A stretch of DNA of 64,000 nucleotides from Ktedonobacteria bacterium (GCA_027459785.1 DAIDGU010000013.1:35711-99710); one strand, 5' to 3'; shown: positions 37,205 to 45,979, counted from the stretch's first letter. The notes: a model not told the origin generated them from the sequence alone. Numbers and translations are program-made.

Positions 37205-37213
37205 TGCTATAAT
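37205..37213 (+). promoter_or_regulatory. Extended -10 box upstream of ilvE
   Basis: TGCTATAAT (37205-37213) is a perfect extended -10 element. No good -35 box lies 17 bases upstream. It would give a leader of about 95 bases containing the overlapping small frame at 37293. Confidence 0.6.
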
Positions 37214-37292
37214 ACACATCGTCACGTAAGCGTGGCACAGCGACGGTCCGCAGGTGAACGTTGGCCAGTTCCAAAAGGAGGAGCGCGCGACG

Positions 37293-37340
37293 ATGAGGTC
37301 GCGCCACAACGAACAATGGACGCCAAAGTGGTCCTTATGA
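37293..37340 (+). CDS. Possible 15-residue leader peptide overlapping the ilvE start
   Basis: ATG 37293 has the only strong ribosome-binding site in the leader (AAAGGAGG, 37274-37281). It encodes MRSRHNEQWTPKWSL and stops at 37340, 24 bases inside ilvE in another frame. It is not enriched in Leu, Ile or Val, so classical attenuation is unlikely; it may feed ribosomes to ilvE by coupling. No database support was available. Confidence 0.3.
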   Translation: MRSRHNEQWTPKWSL

Positions 37341-38296
37341 ACGGCAAGATCGTGCCGGCGGCGAAGGGCCGCGTCAGCATTTTGACGCATGGCTTTTCGT
37401 ATGGCACCGGCTGCTTCGAAGGTATTCGCGGCTACTGGAATCCCGACACCGAAGATATCTACCTCTTCCGTGTCCGCGAGCATTTCGAGCGCTTGCACCG
37501 CTCCTGCCGCATCCTCAACATGGCGTTGCCCTATACGCCGGATGAGTTGGTGCAGCAAGCGGTTGAGTTGGTGCGCCAGAACAATTGGCACGAGAATATC
37601 TATCTGCGCCCGATGGTGTATAAGGCGGATGAGATCATCGGCGTCAAGCTACACGACCTGCGCGATCATTACTACATGATCGCCGTGCCGATGGGCGATT
37701 ACGTTTCGACGAAGGGGCTGGAGTGCTGCGTCTCATCGTGGCGACGCATCGACGATAACGCCGTGCCGGCGCGAGCCAAGGTGACGGGTGGCTATGTCAA
37801 CTCCGCGCTGGCCAAGACCGAAGCGAACAGGAACGGTTTCGGCGAGGCGATCATGCTGAATGCCGACGGCCATGTCTCCGAGGGTAGCGGCGAAAATCTT
37901 TTCCTGGTGATGAACGGCGAGTTGCACACCCCCGGCGCGACGGAAAACATCCTGCTCGGCATCACCCGCGACACCGTGATGAAGCTGGCGCAGCGCGAGA
38001 TGGGGCGCATCACCCGCGAGCGCGTCATCGACCGTACGGAACTGTATATCGCCGACGAGATGTTCATGTGCGGCACCGGCGCGCAGATCGCTCCCGTCAT
38101 CTCGGTGGACCATCGCCCCGTCGGCACCGGCACGCTCGGCCCCATTTCCAGCGAGATGCAAACGCTGTATGCCGATGTCGTGCGCGGGCGACGCCCCGAA
38201 TATTTCGAGTGGCTCACCCCCATCTATAAACCCCTGCCGGTCGCCGCGACGAACGGCAACTTGCTGAATATCGAGGTGAGCGAGGTCATCGACTAG
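37316..38296 (+). CDS. ilvE: Branched-chain amino acid aminotransferase
   Basis: A 326-residue class IV PLP aminotransferase catalysing the last step of Val, Leu and Ile synthesis (and the first of their breakdown) with 2-oxoglutarate/glutamate. HGFSYGTGCFEGIRGYW is the N-terminal substrate motif; ARAKVTGGYVNSALAKTEA contains the PLP Lys; HVSEGSGENLF and GITRDTVMKLA are the conserved phosphate-cup motifs, and LYIADEMFMCGTGAQIAPV closes the family signature. Length fits BCATs of about 300-340. ATG 37316 gives the family-typical N-terminus but has no ribosome-binding site of its own. A CCCC/GGGG hairpin element starts right after the stop. Confidence 0.95.
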   Translation: MDAKVVLMNGKIVPAAKGRVSILTHGFSYGTGCFEGIRGYWNPDTEDIYLFRVREHFERLHRSCRILNMALPYTPDELVQQAVELVRQNNWHENIYLRPMVYKADEIIGVKLHDLRDHYYMIAVPMGDYVSTKGLECCVSSWRRIDDNAVPARAKVTGGYVNSALAKTEANRNGFGEAIMLNADGHVSEGSGENLFLVMNGELHTPGATENILLGITRDTVMKLAQREMGRITRERVIDRTELYIADEMFMCGTGAQIAPVISVDHRPVGTGTLGPISSEMQTLYADVVRGRRPEYFEWLTPIYKPLPVAATNGNLLNIEVSEVID

Positions 38297-38341
38297 CGGC
38301 CCCACCCCCCGGCCCCCTCCCCATCGGCGATGGAGAGGGGG
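38297..38341 (+). repeat. Stop-codon-adjacent CCCC/GGGG hairpin element (copy 1)
   Basis: CGGCCCCACCCCCCGGCCCC, then CTCCCCATCGGCGATGGAGA and GGGGG, directly after the ilvE stop. CCCCTCCCCATC pairs with GATGGAGAGGGG. Same family as 43226, 44981, 47148, 48068 and 55969, each placed in the orientation of the gene it follows. Confidence 0.75.
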
Positions 38342-38480
38342 TGATCACTTGGAAAGGGGGTAGCTTCGATGAGGGGTGTTACGTGCCGGCCCATGTACGC
38401 ATAGTTGTAGTGAGGGCGATGATGCTGATGTTCGCCCATTGGCCGGATGGACATTTCATCGCAAAGGATACCGCTACGTT

Positions 38481-39419
38481 ATGCGTCCGCGTGAACTCGC
38501 TGTGCTTGGCTTATTGGCGCTCATCTGGGGCGCGAGCTTTCTGTTCATCCGCGTCGCCGTGTTGGCGATCAGTCCCTTCACGCTGGTGCTGTGCCGGCTG
38601 GGGCTGGCGGCGCTGGTCTTGCTGCCCGTCGCGCTCGCGCGCCCGCGCCTGGTGCGCGGCTGGGGGCGTTATGTGCCGGGCTTCATCATCGTCGGCCTCT
38701 TGAATGCCGCGCTGCCCTATACCCTTTTCGGCTTCGGCGAAACGCGCGTGCCGAGCGGCCAGGCATCGATCCTGAATGCGACGACGCCGCTCTTTGCCGT
38801 GATGTTGACGGCGCTCTTGCCGGGCTTCGTCCACGAGCGGCTGACGGTGGCGCGCGGGGTGGGCGCGCTGGTGAGCTTCGCTGGCGTGCTGGCGCTGGTG
38901 GGGCCGAGCGCCTTCGCGGGGCGCGGCGAATTGCTGGCGTACCTGGCATGCTTCCTCGCCGCCGCGATCTATGCCGTCGCTGGCATCGCGGGCCGCCTCA
39001 CCCTGAAGGGCGCGCCGTTGCTGGCGCAAGCTCTGGGCGTCAACATCGCCGGCTTCTTATGGATCGCGCCGGTCGCGGTCGCCACGGGGTTGCCCACGCA
39101 GGTGCCGGCGCTGCCGGTGATCGCCGCCGTCGCCACGCTGGCGATCCTGGGAACCGCCGTAGCCTACCTGCTCTATTACTGGCTGCTGACGCACGTGGGC
39201 GTGACGCGCACGGTCATCGTCACCTACCTGTTGCCCTGCACGGCGCTGGTGTGGGGCGCGCTGTTGCTGCACGAGGCGCTCACCCTGAACGTCATCGCCG
39301 GCCTGGTGCTGGTGCTGTTGGGCATCGCCATCATCAACAACACCTTCGCGCCGCTCTTCGCGCGCCGCGCGGTTCCCGCGCCGGTGCCGCTGGGGGAGAG
39401 CAGCTCTCCTCCATCCTAA
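38481..39419 (+). CDS. EamA/DMT-family transporter
   Basis: A 312-residue membrane protein with ten hydrophobic helices in two EamA repeats. ALIWGASFLFIRVAV (helix 1) is the family start; the second repeat begins near AYLACFLAAAIYAVAGIAG, and TYLLPCTALVWGALLLHEAL is the characteristic end-of-repeat motif. Substrates of the family are amino acids, nucleotides or metabolites and usually exported. ATG 38481 has AAAGGAT at 38462-38468. It is probably transcribed on its own, in a spacer after the ilvE hairpin, and converges with the ROK gene with a 10-base gap. Confidence 0.88.
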   Translation: MRPRELAVLGLLALIWGASFLFIRVAVLAISPFTLVLCRLGLAALVLLPVALARPRLVRGWGRYVPGFIIVGLLNAALPYTLFGFGETRVPSGQASILNATTPLFAVMLTALLPGFVHERLTVARGVGALVSFAGVLALVGPSAFAGRGELLAYLACFLAAAIYAVAGIAGRLTLKGAPLLAQALGVNIAGFLWIAPVAVATGLPTQVPALPVIAAVATLAILGTAVAYLLYYWLLTHVGVTRTVIVTYLLPCTALVWGALLLHEALTLNVIAGLVLVLLGIAIINNTFAPLFARRAVPAPVPLGESSSPPS

Positions 39420-39429
39420 GACGGGGGCC

Positions 39430-40242
39430 TCAATGCACGATCATCGCTTCGTCGATGCCGGGCAGGAGGGTGGCACCGATGAGCGGGGCGTCCGCGCTCA
39501 GCGCGGCGGGGACGAGCGCCAGCGGCAGGTTGCGCAGCCGTGCCGCCACGTGCGCCCGCACGCGGTCCAGCAGCTCGCCCCGGTGGAGCGCGATGCCCCC
39601 GCCGACGGCGACGACTTCCACGCGCGTCAGTTGCGCCAGGTTGACCAGCCCCAGCGCCAGTTTTTCCGCCACGGCTTCCCAGAAGGCGGGATCGCTGATC
39701 GCTTCCGGTGCGCGTTTCGCGCGGATCTCGATCTGGCGTCCGCCGGTGTAGGTTTCCAGGCAGCCGACCTGGCCGCACAAACAGATCCGCGCGTTGCCGT
39801 CCAAAATTTGGTGGCCGAACTCGATGGAGACGAGCCGGTCGCGCAGCAGCACTGCCGCGCCCGTGCCGGTGGAAACGGTGAGGTAGGCGCAGCGCGCTTG
39901 CCCCCGCAGCGCACCCTGCCGCCATTCCGCCAGCAGCCCACAGACCGTGTCGTGCGCCAGCCGCACCGGTGCGCCCGCGATCCGCGCCAGGTCGTCGCGC
40001 AGCGCCCGCCCCTGGTAGTCCCGCAGATTCGGCGCTTCGGCCACCCCGCCGCCATCCGCCCGCACCCGCGCCCCCACGCTCACGCCGACGGCCTCCCGCG
40101 CCGGCCCGCCCACCAGCGCCCCCGCGATGGATCGCAGTTCGCCGGCATAGTCGGGATCGGTGGGGAAGCTTTGTCCCAGCAGCCGCGTGGTCGTCCCCCC
40201 GATGTCGATGCCGATGACGCCCCGCGCCCTATCCTCGCTCAC
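39430..40242 (-). CDS. ROK-family sugar kinase
   Basis: A 270-residue ROK (repressor, ORF, kinase) protein without an HTH, so likely a glucokinase-like enzyme. GVIGIDIGGTTTRLLG is the ATP phosphate-1 motif; LTVSTGTGAAVLL follows; GHQILDG and CLCGQVGCLETYTGG supply the zinc-site His and the three Cys, with the catalytic acidic region at LAHDT. The start is GTG 40242, whose bases overlap the TGA of the upstream STAND gene (GTGA), so it is coupled to that gene. Why a sugar kinase is coupled to a signalling ATPase is unclear. Confidence 0.85.
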   Translation of the reverse strand: MSEDRARGVIGIDIGGTTTRLLGQSFPTDPDYAGELRSIAGALVGGPAREAVGVSVGARVRADGGGVAEAPNLRDYQGRALRDDLARIAGAPVRLAHDTVCGLLAEWRQGALRGQARCAYLTVSTGTGAAVLLRDRLVSIEFGHQILDGNARICLCGQVGCLETYTGGRQIEIRAKRAPEAISDPAFWEAVAEKLALGLVNLAQLTRVEVVAVGGGIALHRGELLDRVRAHVAARLRNLPLALVPAALSADAPLIGATLLPGIDEAMIVH

Positions 40243-42563
40243 GCCCCGCACCCCAACTCGCGGATCAGGTCGCGCGCATCCTGCGCCTGGGGCATGCCCA
40301 TCTGGGTGAAGAGCCGTTCGGCTTCGTGCAGCATCGCGCATCCCTCCGCCTGATTCCCTCGCTTCGTGATGAGCAGTTGCCCCAGAATTAGCGATCCCAT
40401 CGCTACATTCTGCATATCCGGAATAGCGCGCAAAACCGCGATAGCTTGGCGATAACTCGCCTCCGCCTGCTCAGCGTGTCCCTGGCCCTCAGCAACTTGA
40501 CCAAGTTTGAACAGCGCCACGCCCTCTTCGCGCTGGTCGCCGACCTGGTGCATGATCTGCTGAGTCTGCTGGTACGCCGCCTCGGTCCCCGCCACGTCGC
40601 CGCGTTGCAGCAGGATGTCCCCTAGATCGCTGAGGGCGATGGCGGCACTACGCTCTTCGCCGATCTCCTGAAAGATGGTGCGGCTGCGGGTGAAAGCGCG
40701 CTCTGCGGCGTCGGTCTGGCCGGTGGTGTTGAGGACGGCGCCATAAGCGCGTTCCAAGCTGGCGAGATTGCTTTTGTCGGCGCGGTCGCTGGTCTGGTTG
40801 GCAATGGTTTCCGCCGCCGCGATGCCCCAGGGCAGGTAGCGCCGGCTGAGCGGTGTGCGCGAGCGGTCGCGCCAGTAATTGCGCATGCCCATGCAGAGGC
40901 CCACCACCAGCGCGGCGGCAGCGTGGTCGTGCGCCCATTCGATGGCGGCAGAAATGTTCGCCTCATCGGCGGCGAGCGTTGGATAGGCTTCCCCGTTTTC
41001 GTTCGCGTAGTCGGCGTAGAAGGCGGCGCTGGCGCGGCGGGCGGCGTCCTGGTCGGTGGCGGGCCAGGCGGCGAGTTTGGTGGCGGCGAAGGCGCGCAGC
41101 AGGGGATGCAGGCGCACGCGCATGCGGTCGGCGTCTTCGGGCAAGGTCAGGGCAGGTTCGACGGTGAGCATGGCGCGGCGGGCCAGCAGGGCCAGCGCGT
41201 CGTCGGCCTCGGTCGCGCTCAGGCCGCTGCCCGCGCCCACGGCCAGCGCGGCGCGGCGGCCCATTTCGCCCGTGCCAAAGGCGGCCAGCGCGACGAAAAG
41301 GCGCTGCGCGGCGGGCGTCAGCGCGTCATAGCTGCCGGCGAAGACGGGGGCCAGGTCGCGCTGCGGATCGTCGCCGTGGATCGCCAGCGCCAGGGCGGGC
41401 TGGGCCGCTAACTCCGCCGCCAGGCCGGCCAGGTCGCCGGCGCGCGTATCGGCGGCGCGGCCCGCCACGAGCTGGATCGCCAGGGTGTGATAGCCCAGCG
41501 CGGCCACGATGCGCGCGGCGTTCCGGTCGAAATCCGGCGGGCGCGATGCGAAGGGCTGGGCGAAAAGGGCCACGGCCTGGTCGGGCGGCAATACGTCCAG
41601 CGTCAGGCCGGCAGTGGGCGGCACGACCGAGGATGGCAAATCCTGGCGGGCGGTCAGCAAGAGCGCGGCTCCGGCCTCGTGCAGCGGCGCGACGAGGTGG
41701 CGCAGCGCCTCCGGCGGCAGGTCCGGCTCGATGTTATCCAGCATGATCAGGGCATGCTTGCCACCCAAGAGGCGATGCGCGGCGTCGCCCAGGCCGTTCC
41801 AGTCGGTGGCATCCGGCGGGCGGCGGTGCGGATCGAAGCGCGTCAGGGTGTCGCGCAGCACGTTCAGCGCATCATCCGCCGTCCGTTTGTCGTTGCACGC
41901 CATGAAGACGATCCCGTCGGGGAAGGCGTGTGCGTCGCGCAGTTCGCGCGCCACCTGCGCCGCCAGCGTCGTCTTGCCGATGCCGCCCACGCCGCGCACA
42001 GCGGTGATGCCCGCCACCTGCCCGCCCGCGAGGGTATTCTTGATCGCCGCGATCTCGTCCGCGCGCCCGACGAACTGGGGCGCGGTGGGCAGCGCATCGA
42101 AGGGCGGGCCGACATCCGGCACCACGGGGCCGGCGATCTCGCGGAACTGCGCTTCCAGCGTATCTACCCGTGTGACCACGGGGCCGACGACACCTTGCGC
42201 GGCCACCTGCGCCGTCGCCGCCATCTTTTCCGCCTGCCGGCTCTCTTCTTCTTGCGCCAGCCAGCGATCATAGATCGGCCCGGCGATCCCCAGGCCGACC
42301 AGCGCCGCCAGCAACGGCCAGAAGACGAGCGGCTGCTGCCGCGCCAATTGCACGATATAGACCTGCTGAAGCTGATCCCACGTGGGCAGCGCCGCCTGGC
42401 CCGACGCGACAATCGACTGGATGAAGCCAGCGACGATATTCAACCCCAGGAAGCTATAGACCACCAGATAGGCGCGATGGACGACGCGATGCCAGCGCCC
42501 GATGCGCCGACGCGGCGCGGCGACGGCAGGCGGGGCATCCACAACGGCGACGGGGGACGGCAT
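40239..42563 (-). CDS. Membrane-anchored NB-ARC STAND ATPase with TPR repeats
   Basis: A 774-residue protein. Two membrane helices lie near the N-terminus (about 31-52 and 79-98), followed by a coiled stretch and an NB-ARC nucleotide-binding domain: FVGRADEIAAIKNTL, P-loop GVGGIGKTTL (191-200), Walker B ALIMLDNIE (271-279) and the sensor LLLTARQDLP. A winged-helix-like region follows, then TPR repeats from about 600 to the end (AERAFTRSRTIFQEIGEERS, AEASYRQAIAVLRAI). STAND proteins are signal-driven switches in regulation and defence. ATG 42563 has GGAGGTG 6 bases upstream, so the longer open frame, which crosses a repeat, is rejected. It overlaps the ROK gene start. Confidence 0.88.
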   Translation of the reverse strand: MPSPVAVVDAPPAVAAPRRRIGRWHRVVHRAYLVVYSFLGLNIVAGFIQSIVASGQAALPTWDQLQQVYIVQLARQQPLVFWPLLAALVGLGIAGPIYDRWLAQEEESRQAEKMAATAQVAAQGVVGPVVTRVDTLEAQFREIAGPVVPDVGPPFDALPTAPQFVGRADEIAAIKNTLAGGQVAGITAVRGVGGIGKTTLAAQVARELRDAHAFPDGIVFMACNDKRTADDALNVLRDTLTRFDPHRRPPDATDWNGLGDAAHRLLGGKHALIMLDNIEPDLPPEALRHLVAPLHEAGAALLLTARQDLPSSVVPPTAGLTLDVLPPDQAVALFAQPFASRPPDFDRNAARIVAALGYHTLAIQLVAGRAADTRAGDLAGLAAELAAQPALALAIHGDDPQRDLAPVFAGSYDALTPAAQRLFVALAAFGTGEMGRRAALAVGAGSGLSATEADDALALLARRAMLTVEPALTLPEDADRMRVRLHPLLRAFAATKLAAWPATDQDAARRASAAFYADYANENGEAYPTLAADEANISAAIEWAHDHAAAALVVGLCMGMRNYWRDRSRTPLSRRYLPWGIAAAETIANQTSDRADKSNLASLERAYGAVLNTTGQTDAAERAFTRSRTIFQEIGEERSAAIALSDLGDILLQRGDVAGTEAAYQQTQQIMHQVGDQREEGVALFKLGQVAEGQGHAEQAEASYRQAIAVLRAIPDMQNVAMGSLILGQLLITKRGNQAEGCAMLHEAERLFTQMGMPQAQDARDLIRELGCGA

Positions 42564-42657
42564 GAGCGGCACCTCCAATACGAGCGCAAAAAACGACGAT
42601 ACCGATGAACAACGCTTCTCACAATTGCGCACAGTATAGCACACGGGCGAAAGGACG

Positions 42658-42750
42658 GGAACACGGAAGACACGGAGGATACGGAAGACACGGAGAAGGA
42701 CGGGAACACGAAGGCCACGAAAATCCACGAAGGCCACGAAGAAAGACGCA
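42658..42750. repeat. CACGAA/CACGGA repeat cluster
   Basis: GAACACGGAAGACACGGAGG units followed by GAACACGAAGGCCACGAAAA units, upstream of the STAND gene. Same family as 7601, 15150 and 52927; here no inverse arm is present. Confidence 0.65.
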
Positions 42751-42797
42751 GGGGACGAAGGCGGTGCGTCCTAGCCCGGAGGGGTTCCTGTTCCGAG

Positions 42798-43051
42798 CCG
42801 GGGGGTTCAACCCCCGGCGGGCGGGCGGCGGTGGGCATGCTGGCATGGCGGGCGGGCGATGGACGGGCGGTTGAAACCGCGCCGGTGGGGCGTGCCGCCA
42901 CAAAACCCGCCGTCGCGGGTTGCCAGCCGGCCAACGTCACCGCGTGTGGGAACGATGCGTTGGGGGCAACGTGGTACGGTCGGGTATGGTGGAAACCCAT
43001 GACGATGGGTTTCGTCGTCGCCAGACGTTCAGGCGCGGTTTCAACCGCCCG
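42798..43051. repeat. Cluster of nested hairpins bounded by a 20-base inverted repeat
   Basis: CGGGCGGTTGAAACCGCGCC (42864-42883) is the exact inverse of GGCGCGGTTTCAACCGCCCG (43032-43051). Between and around them are smaller palindromes: CCGGGGGGTTCAACCCCCGG (42798-42817), AACCCGCCGTCGCGGGTT and GAAACCCATGACGATGGGTT. The spacer 42564-43303 contains only repeats and no gene. Confidence 0.65.
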
Positions 43052-43196
43052 CCGTGTGGTCGTCGGGGGCATAATCGGCATATAGGGGCAAGCATCATTA
43101 CCGCGCTGGTGGGACGTGTCCACCCGTAGCCCGTCTACACGGGGTTCCAGCAAACATAACCGATGGTGCCGCCGATGATCGGTAGCGTGCAGGAAC

Positions 43197-43296
43197 GGGG
43201 CGGCGGACAGGAATGTCCGCCCCACGTCTGATCTCCCCTCTCCATCCGCAGATGGGATGTAGGGGCGATGCCTTGTGCTCGCCCTGGGGTGGGGCC
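43197..43296 (-). repeat. Hairpin unit plus stop-codon-adjacent element (copy 2)
   Basis: GGGGCGGCGGACAGGAATGT with CCGCCCC is a hairpin unit of the dispersed family. It is followed by a block of about 71 bases (43226-43296) that begins GTCTGATCTCCCCTCTCCAT and ends CCTGGGGTGGGGCC, nearly identical to 44981-45052. It ends 8 bases from the histidine kinase stop. Confidence 0.75.
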
Positions 43297-43303
43297 ACCG
43301 CGT

Positions 43304-44938
43304 TTACAGCGGCAGGCGGATGGTGAAGGTCGTGCCAGCGTCGATGGCGCTGGTGCAGGTGAGCGTGCCGCCGTGCTGTTCCACGATGGCGCGCGCTGCC
43401 GCCAGGCCCATGCCGCCGCCGTTTTTGCCCAGGCGCGCGGTGCGCTCGGCATCGTAGTCGCGGTCGAAGATGTGCGGCAGGTCATCCGGCGCGATGCCGA
43501 TGCCGGAATCCGCCACGGAGAGCAGCAGCGCGTCGCCGGCTTGCCACGCGGCCAGGCGAACCGTGCCGCCCGCCGGCGTGAACTTGATCGCGTTCGTCAC
43601 CAGATTCATGATCGCCTGGCGCAATCGCGTGCGGTCGCAGCGCAGGGGCGGCAGATCGTCCGGCGCGGCGCGTTCCAGGCGCAGCGGCACAGCCGCTGCC
43701 GCCAGTGCCAAATGTTGCTCGACCTCTTCCAGCAACTCCCCCGCCGCCAGCGTATCCACCAGCAGCGGTGCTTGGTCGGCATCGCGCCGCGTCAGATAAA
43801 GCAGATTCTCGATATACTCCATCAGCTCCAGCGAACTGTTGTGGGCCATGCTGAGCATCGCGCGCTGGCTGGCGGTGATGGGATGCTGGTGATCGGTGGC
43901 GACGAGTTCCACGAACCCGTTGATCGAATTGAAGCGGTTGCGCAGTTTGTGGGCTAATTCCGCTAAGAAGCGTTCGCGCTGCTGTTCCGCCGTCGGCGGC
44001 GCGTGGCTGGCGCGCATGACGAGCGCGTGTTGTGGCGCATGGCCGGCGGGCGCGGGGAGCGCGATGGCCCCGATGGTGACGGCGCGCTCCGTTTGCCCAT
44101 TGCCGCCGATCAGCGCGGGCGCGCGGGGGCTGGGCTGGTTCTGGGCCGCCGGCTTCGCGCCATACAGCGGGCAATGCACCGTGCCACAGAACGGCACGCC
44201 CTGCTCGTCGTGGCAGCGCATGACTTCCTGGCACGTCTGGCCGATCAGCGCGGCGTCCCAGCCGGTCAGCGCATGCACGGCGGGATTCAGCGCGCGGATG
44301 GTGAAGTCGGCATCCAGCAGCAAGAAGGCATCGTCCGTGGCCTGAAAGAAGGCGTGGAGCGCGGCGGGCGGCAGCGTGGCGGGCGCGGTGGGGGGATCCG
44401 CCGTGGCGGCGAGGGCGGCGGCGAGGTGGCGTGTCAGCCCGGCGAGGGTGATGAGGTCGTCGGCGGCGAAGTCGCGCGTGCGCCGTCCCAGCACCAGATA
44501 ACCGATGCTCGCGCCCGCCGCATCGCGCAGCGGGGCCACCAGATGCGCCCGCCAGGCGGCGCTCGTGCGGGTGGCACGCTGCACCTGCACCGCTGTCGCC
44601 CCCTGCGCCTGCGCGGCCAGGCGCTGCAATCGCTGACGCAGGGCGGCGCTGGGTTGGCGGAGGCTGGCCGGCGTGCCGGCGTGGGCATCGGCAGGCTGCC
44701 GCTCCACCGCGCCAGCGCAGACCAGGCCGCCCGGTAGATCCAGGAAGATGCAGGCGACCTCCGCCGGTAGACCTTCCACCAGCGCCCGCGCCAGCGCCTT
44801 CGCGCGCTGCGGCACGGTGCCGTGTGCCGCGCGGATGCGCCGCGCCAGTTGTTCGCGGTGCGCCTGCACGCTCTCTTCCAGCAGCGCGGCCAGCGGAATC
44901 TCCGTAGAGGAAGACGCGAAAAGATCGGGGGTGGTCAT
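43304..44938 (-). CDS. Soluble GAF/PAS sensor histidine kinase
   Basis: A 544-residue kinase with no membrane segment. A GAF-like domain (about 40-185, ending SIGYLVLGRRTRDFAADDL) is followed by a PAS domain (about 205-320, FQATDDAFLLLDADFTIRAL) with a small Cys cluster (CQEVMRCHDE, FCGTVHCPLYG) that could bind a metal or sense redox. HisKA has LAHKLRNRFNSINGF, a variant in which Lys and Asn replace the usual Glu and Thr-Pro after the His. N box NLVTNAIKF, G1 DSGIGI and G2 GGGMGL complete the ATPase. It follows the OmpR-type regulator gene on the same strand, so they form a pair. ATG 44938 has no clear ribosome-binding site. Confidence 0.85.
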   Translation of the reverse strand: MTTPDLFASSSTEIPLAALLEESVQAHREQLARRIRAAHGTVPQRAKALARALVEGLPAEVACIFLDLPGGLVCAGAVERQPADAHAGTPASLRQPSAALRQRLQRLAAQAQGATAVQVQRATRTSAAWRAHLVAPLRDAAGASIGYLVLGRRTRDFAADDLITLAGLTRHLAAALAATADPPTAPATLPPAALHAFFQATDDAFLLLDADFTIRALNPAVHALTGWDAALIGQTCQEVMRCHDEQGVPFCGTVHCPLYGAKPAAQNQPSPRAPALIGGNGQTERAVTIGAIALPAPAGHAPQHALVMRASHAPPTAEQQRERFLAELAHKLRNRFNSINGFVELVATDHQHPITASQRAMLSMAHNSSLELMEYIENLLYLTRRDADQAPLLVDTLAAGELLEEVEQHLALAAAAVPLRLERAAPDDLPPLRCDRTRLRQAIMNLVTNAIKFTPAGGTVRLAAWQAGDALLLSVADSGIGIAPDDLPHIFDRDYDAERTARLGKNGGGMGLAAARAIVEQHGGTLTCTSAIDAGTTFTIRLPL

Positions 44939-44980
44939 ACACGCGCACCAGGCCATCCACCAACGCGATCACCGTACACT

Positions 44981-45052
44981 GTCTGATCTCCCCTCTCTAT
45001 CCGCAGATGGGATGTAGGGGCGATGCCTTGTGCTCGCCCTGGGGGTGGGGCC
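44981..45052 (-). repeat. Stop-codon-adjacent element (copy 3)
   Basis: Begins GTCTGATCTCCCCTCTCTAT and ends CCTGGGGGTGGGGCC, differing from 43226-43296 by about two bases. It lies 4 bases after the stop of the response regulator gene, so the kinase gene is bracketed by direct repeats. Confidence 0.8.
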
Positions 45053-45055
45053 GGC

Positions 45056-45754
45056 CTATCCTTTCGTGCTGAATTTATAGCCCGCGCCGCGTACCGTGCG
45101 TATATATAACGGATTAGCGGGGTCGGTCTCGATCTTGCGCCGCAGCTTACGGATATAGGAATCGACGATGTTGCTCGCACCGGGGAACTCATCGCCCCAT
45201 ACGGTGGCCAGCAGATCGTCGCGTGTTACCACTTGCTCGGCATGTTGCATCAGATGCATCAAGAGCTTCAGTTCGGTGGGGGCCAGGTTCGCGGGCCGGC
45301 GGCCTTTCACCGTCACCAGCAGGTTCGGCACATCCAGTTCGATGCCCTCGAAACGCCACTGCGGCTTCGCCTGGCTCATCGCGCGCTTATAGGTGCGGTG
45401 CAGCACGCTTTTCACGCGGGCAGCGACCTCGGCGGGGGCATAGGGCTTGGTGATGTAGTCATCCGCGCCCATGTTGAAGCCTTCCAGCTTGTCTTCCAAC
45501 TCGTCGCGCGAGGTCATGAAGATCACCGGCACATCGATCTGGCGGCGTTTGAGTTCCTCGAAGAACGCGAAGCCGTTCATGTGCTTGGGGCCGAAGTTGA
45601 CATCCAACAGGATCAGGTGGGGCGCGCGGCGTTCGACCATCTGCAACGCGCCGCGTGGGTTATCCACCTCTTCGACCTCATGCCCCTCGGTGCGCATCAG
45701 GTGCGCCACCATCGAGCGGTTATAGAAGTCATCTTCGACGACCAGGATGTGCAT
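45056..45754 (-). CDS. OmpR/PhoB-family response regulator
   Basis: A 232-residue transcription factor. The receiver domain has ILVVEDDFYNRSMV (acidic pair), LILLDVNFG (phospho-Asp about 52), FMTSRDE and YITKPYAP (Lys). The receiver includes an insertion with HMNGF after the Asp loop. A winged-helix output domain follows (about 140-232): LAPTELKLLMHLM, VVTRDDLLATVWGDEF and the recognition region VDSYIRKLRRKIETDP. ATG 45754 has AAGGAAG 7 bases upstream. It is cotranscribed with the GAF/PAS kinase downstream. Targets are unknown. Confidence 0.93.
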   Translation of the reverse strand: MHILVVEDDFYNRSMVAHLMRTEGHEVEEVDNPRGALQMVERRAPHLILLDVNFGPKHMNGFAFFEELKRRQIDVPVIFMTSRDELEDKLEGFNMGADDYITKPYAPAEVAARVKSVLHRTYKRAMSQAKPQWRFEGIELDVPNLLVTVKGRRPANLAPTELKLLMHLMQHAEQVVTRDDLLATVWGDEFPGASNIVDSYIRKLRRKIETDPANPLYIRTVRGAGYKFSTKG

Positions 45755-45950
45755 CGCCGCTTCCTTAGAGTAGATTCATGAACTCGTCAAGGGCGCGCTG
45801 AAGCGTACCCCGCCACAGTTCATTTGCAAAAAACAGTCGCACATTTCTAACAGTACGCCCCCGTGGCAACCTTGTCAAACAGAGCAACCTGGAAGTCCCA
45901 GCGCATGGGTAAATGTTTGGTGAAAGATTGGTCAGATCGGTGGCGCGCCA

Positions 45951-45979
45951 TTGCATACCGCGCGTGCGCATGGTACGAT
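45951..45979 (+). promoter_or_regulatory. Candidate promoter of ccsB
   Basis: TTGCAT (45951-45956), 17 bases, TACGAT (45974-45979), giving a leader of about 40 bases. The divergent regulator gene starts 270 bases away. Confidence 0.55.

Noticed and set aside
42564..42737. N-terminal extension of the STAND ATPase
   Set aside because: The extension translates the CACGAA repeat (LRVPVLLRVFRILRVFRVPV) and no ribosome-binding site precedes it.
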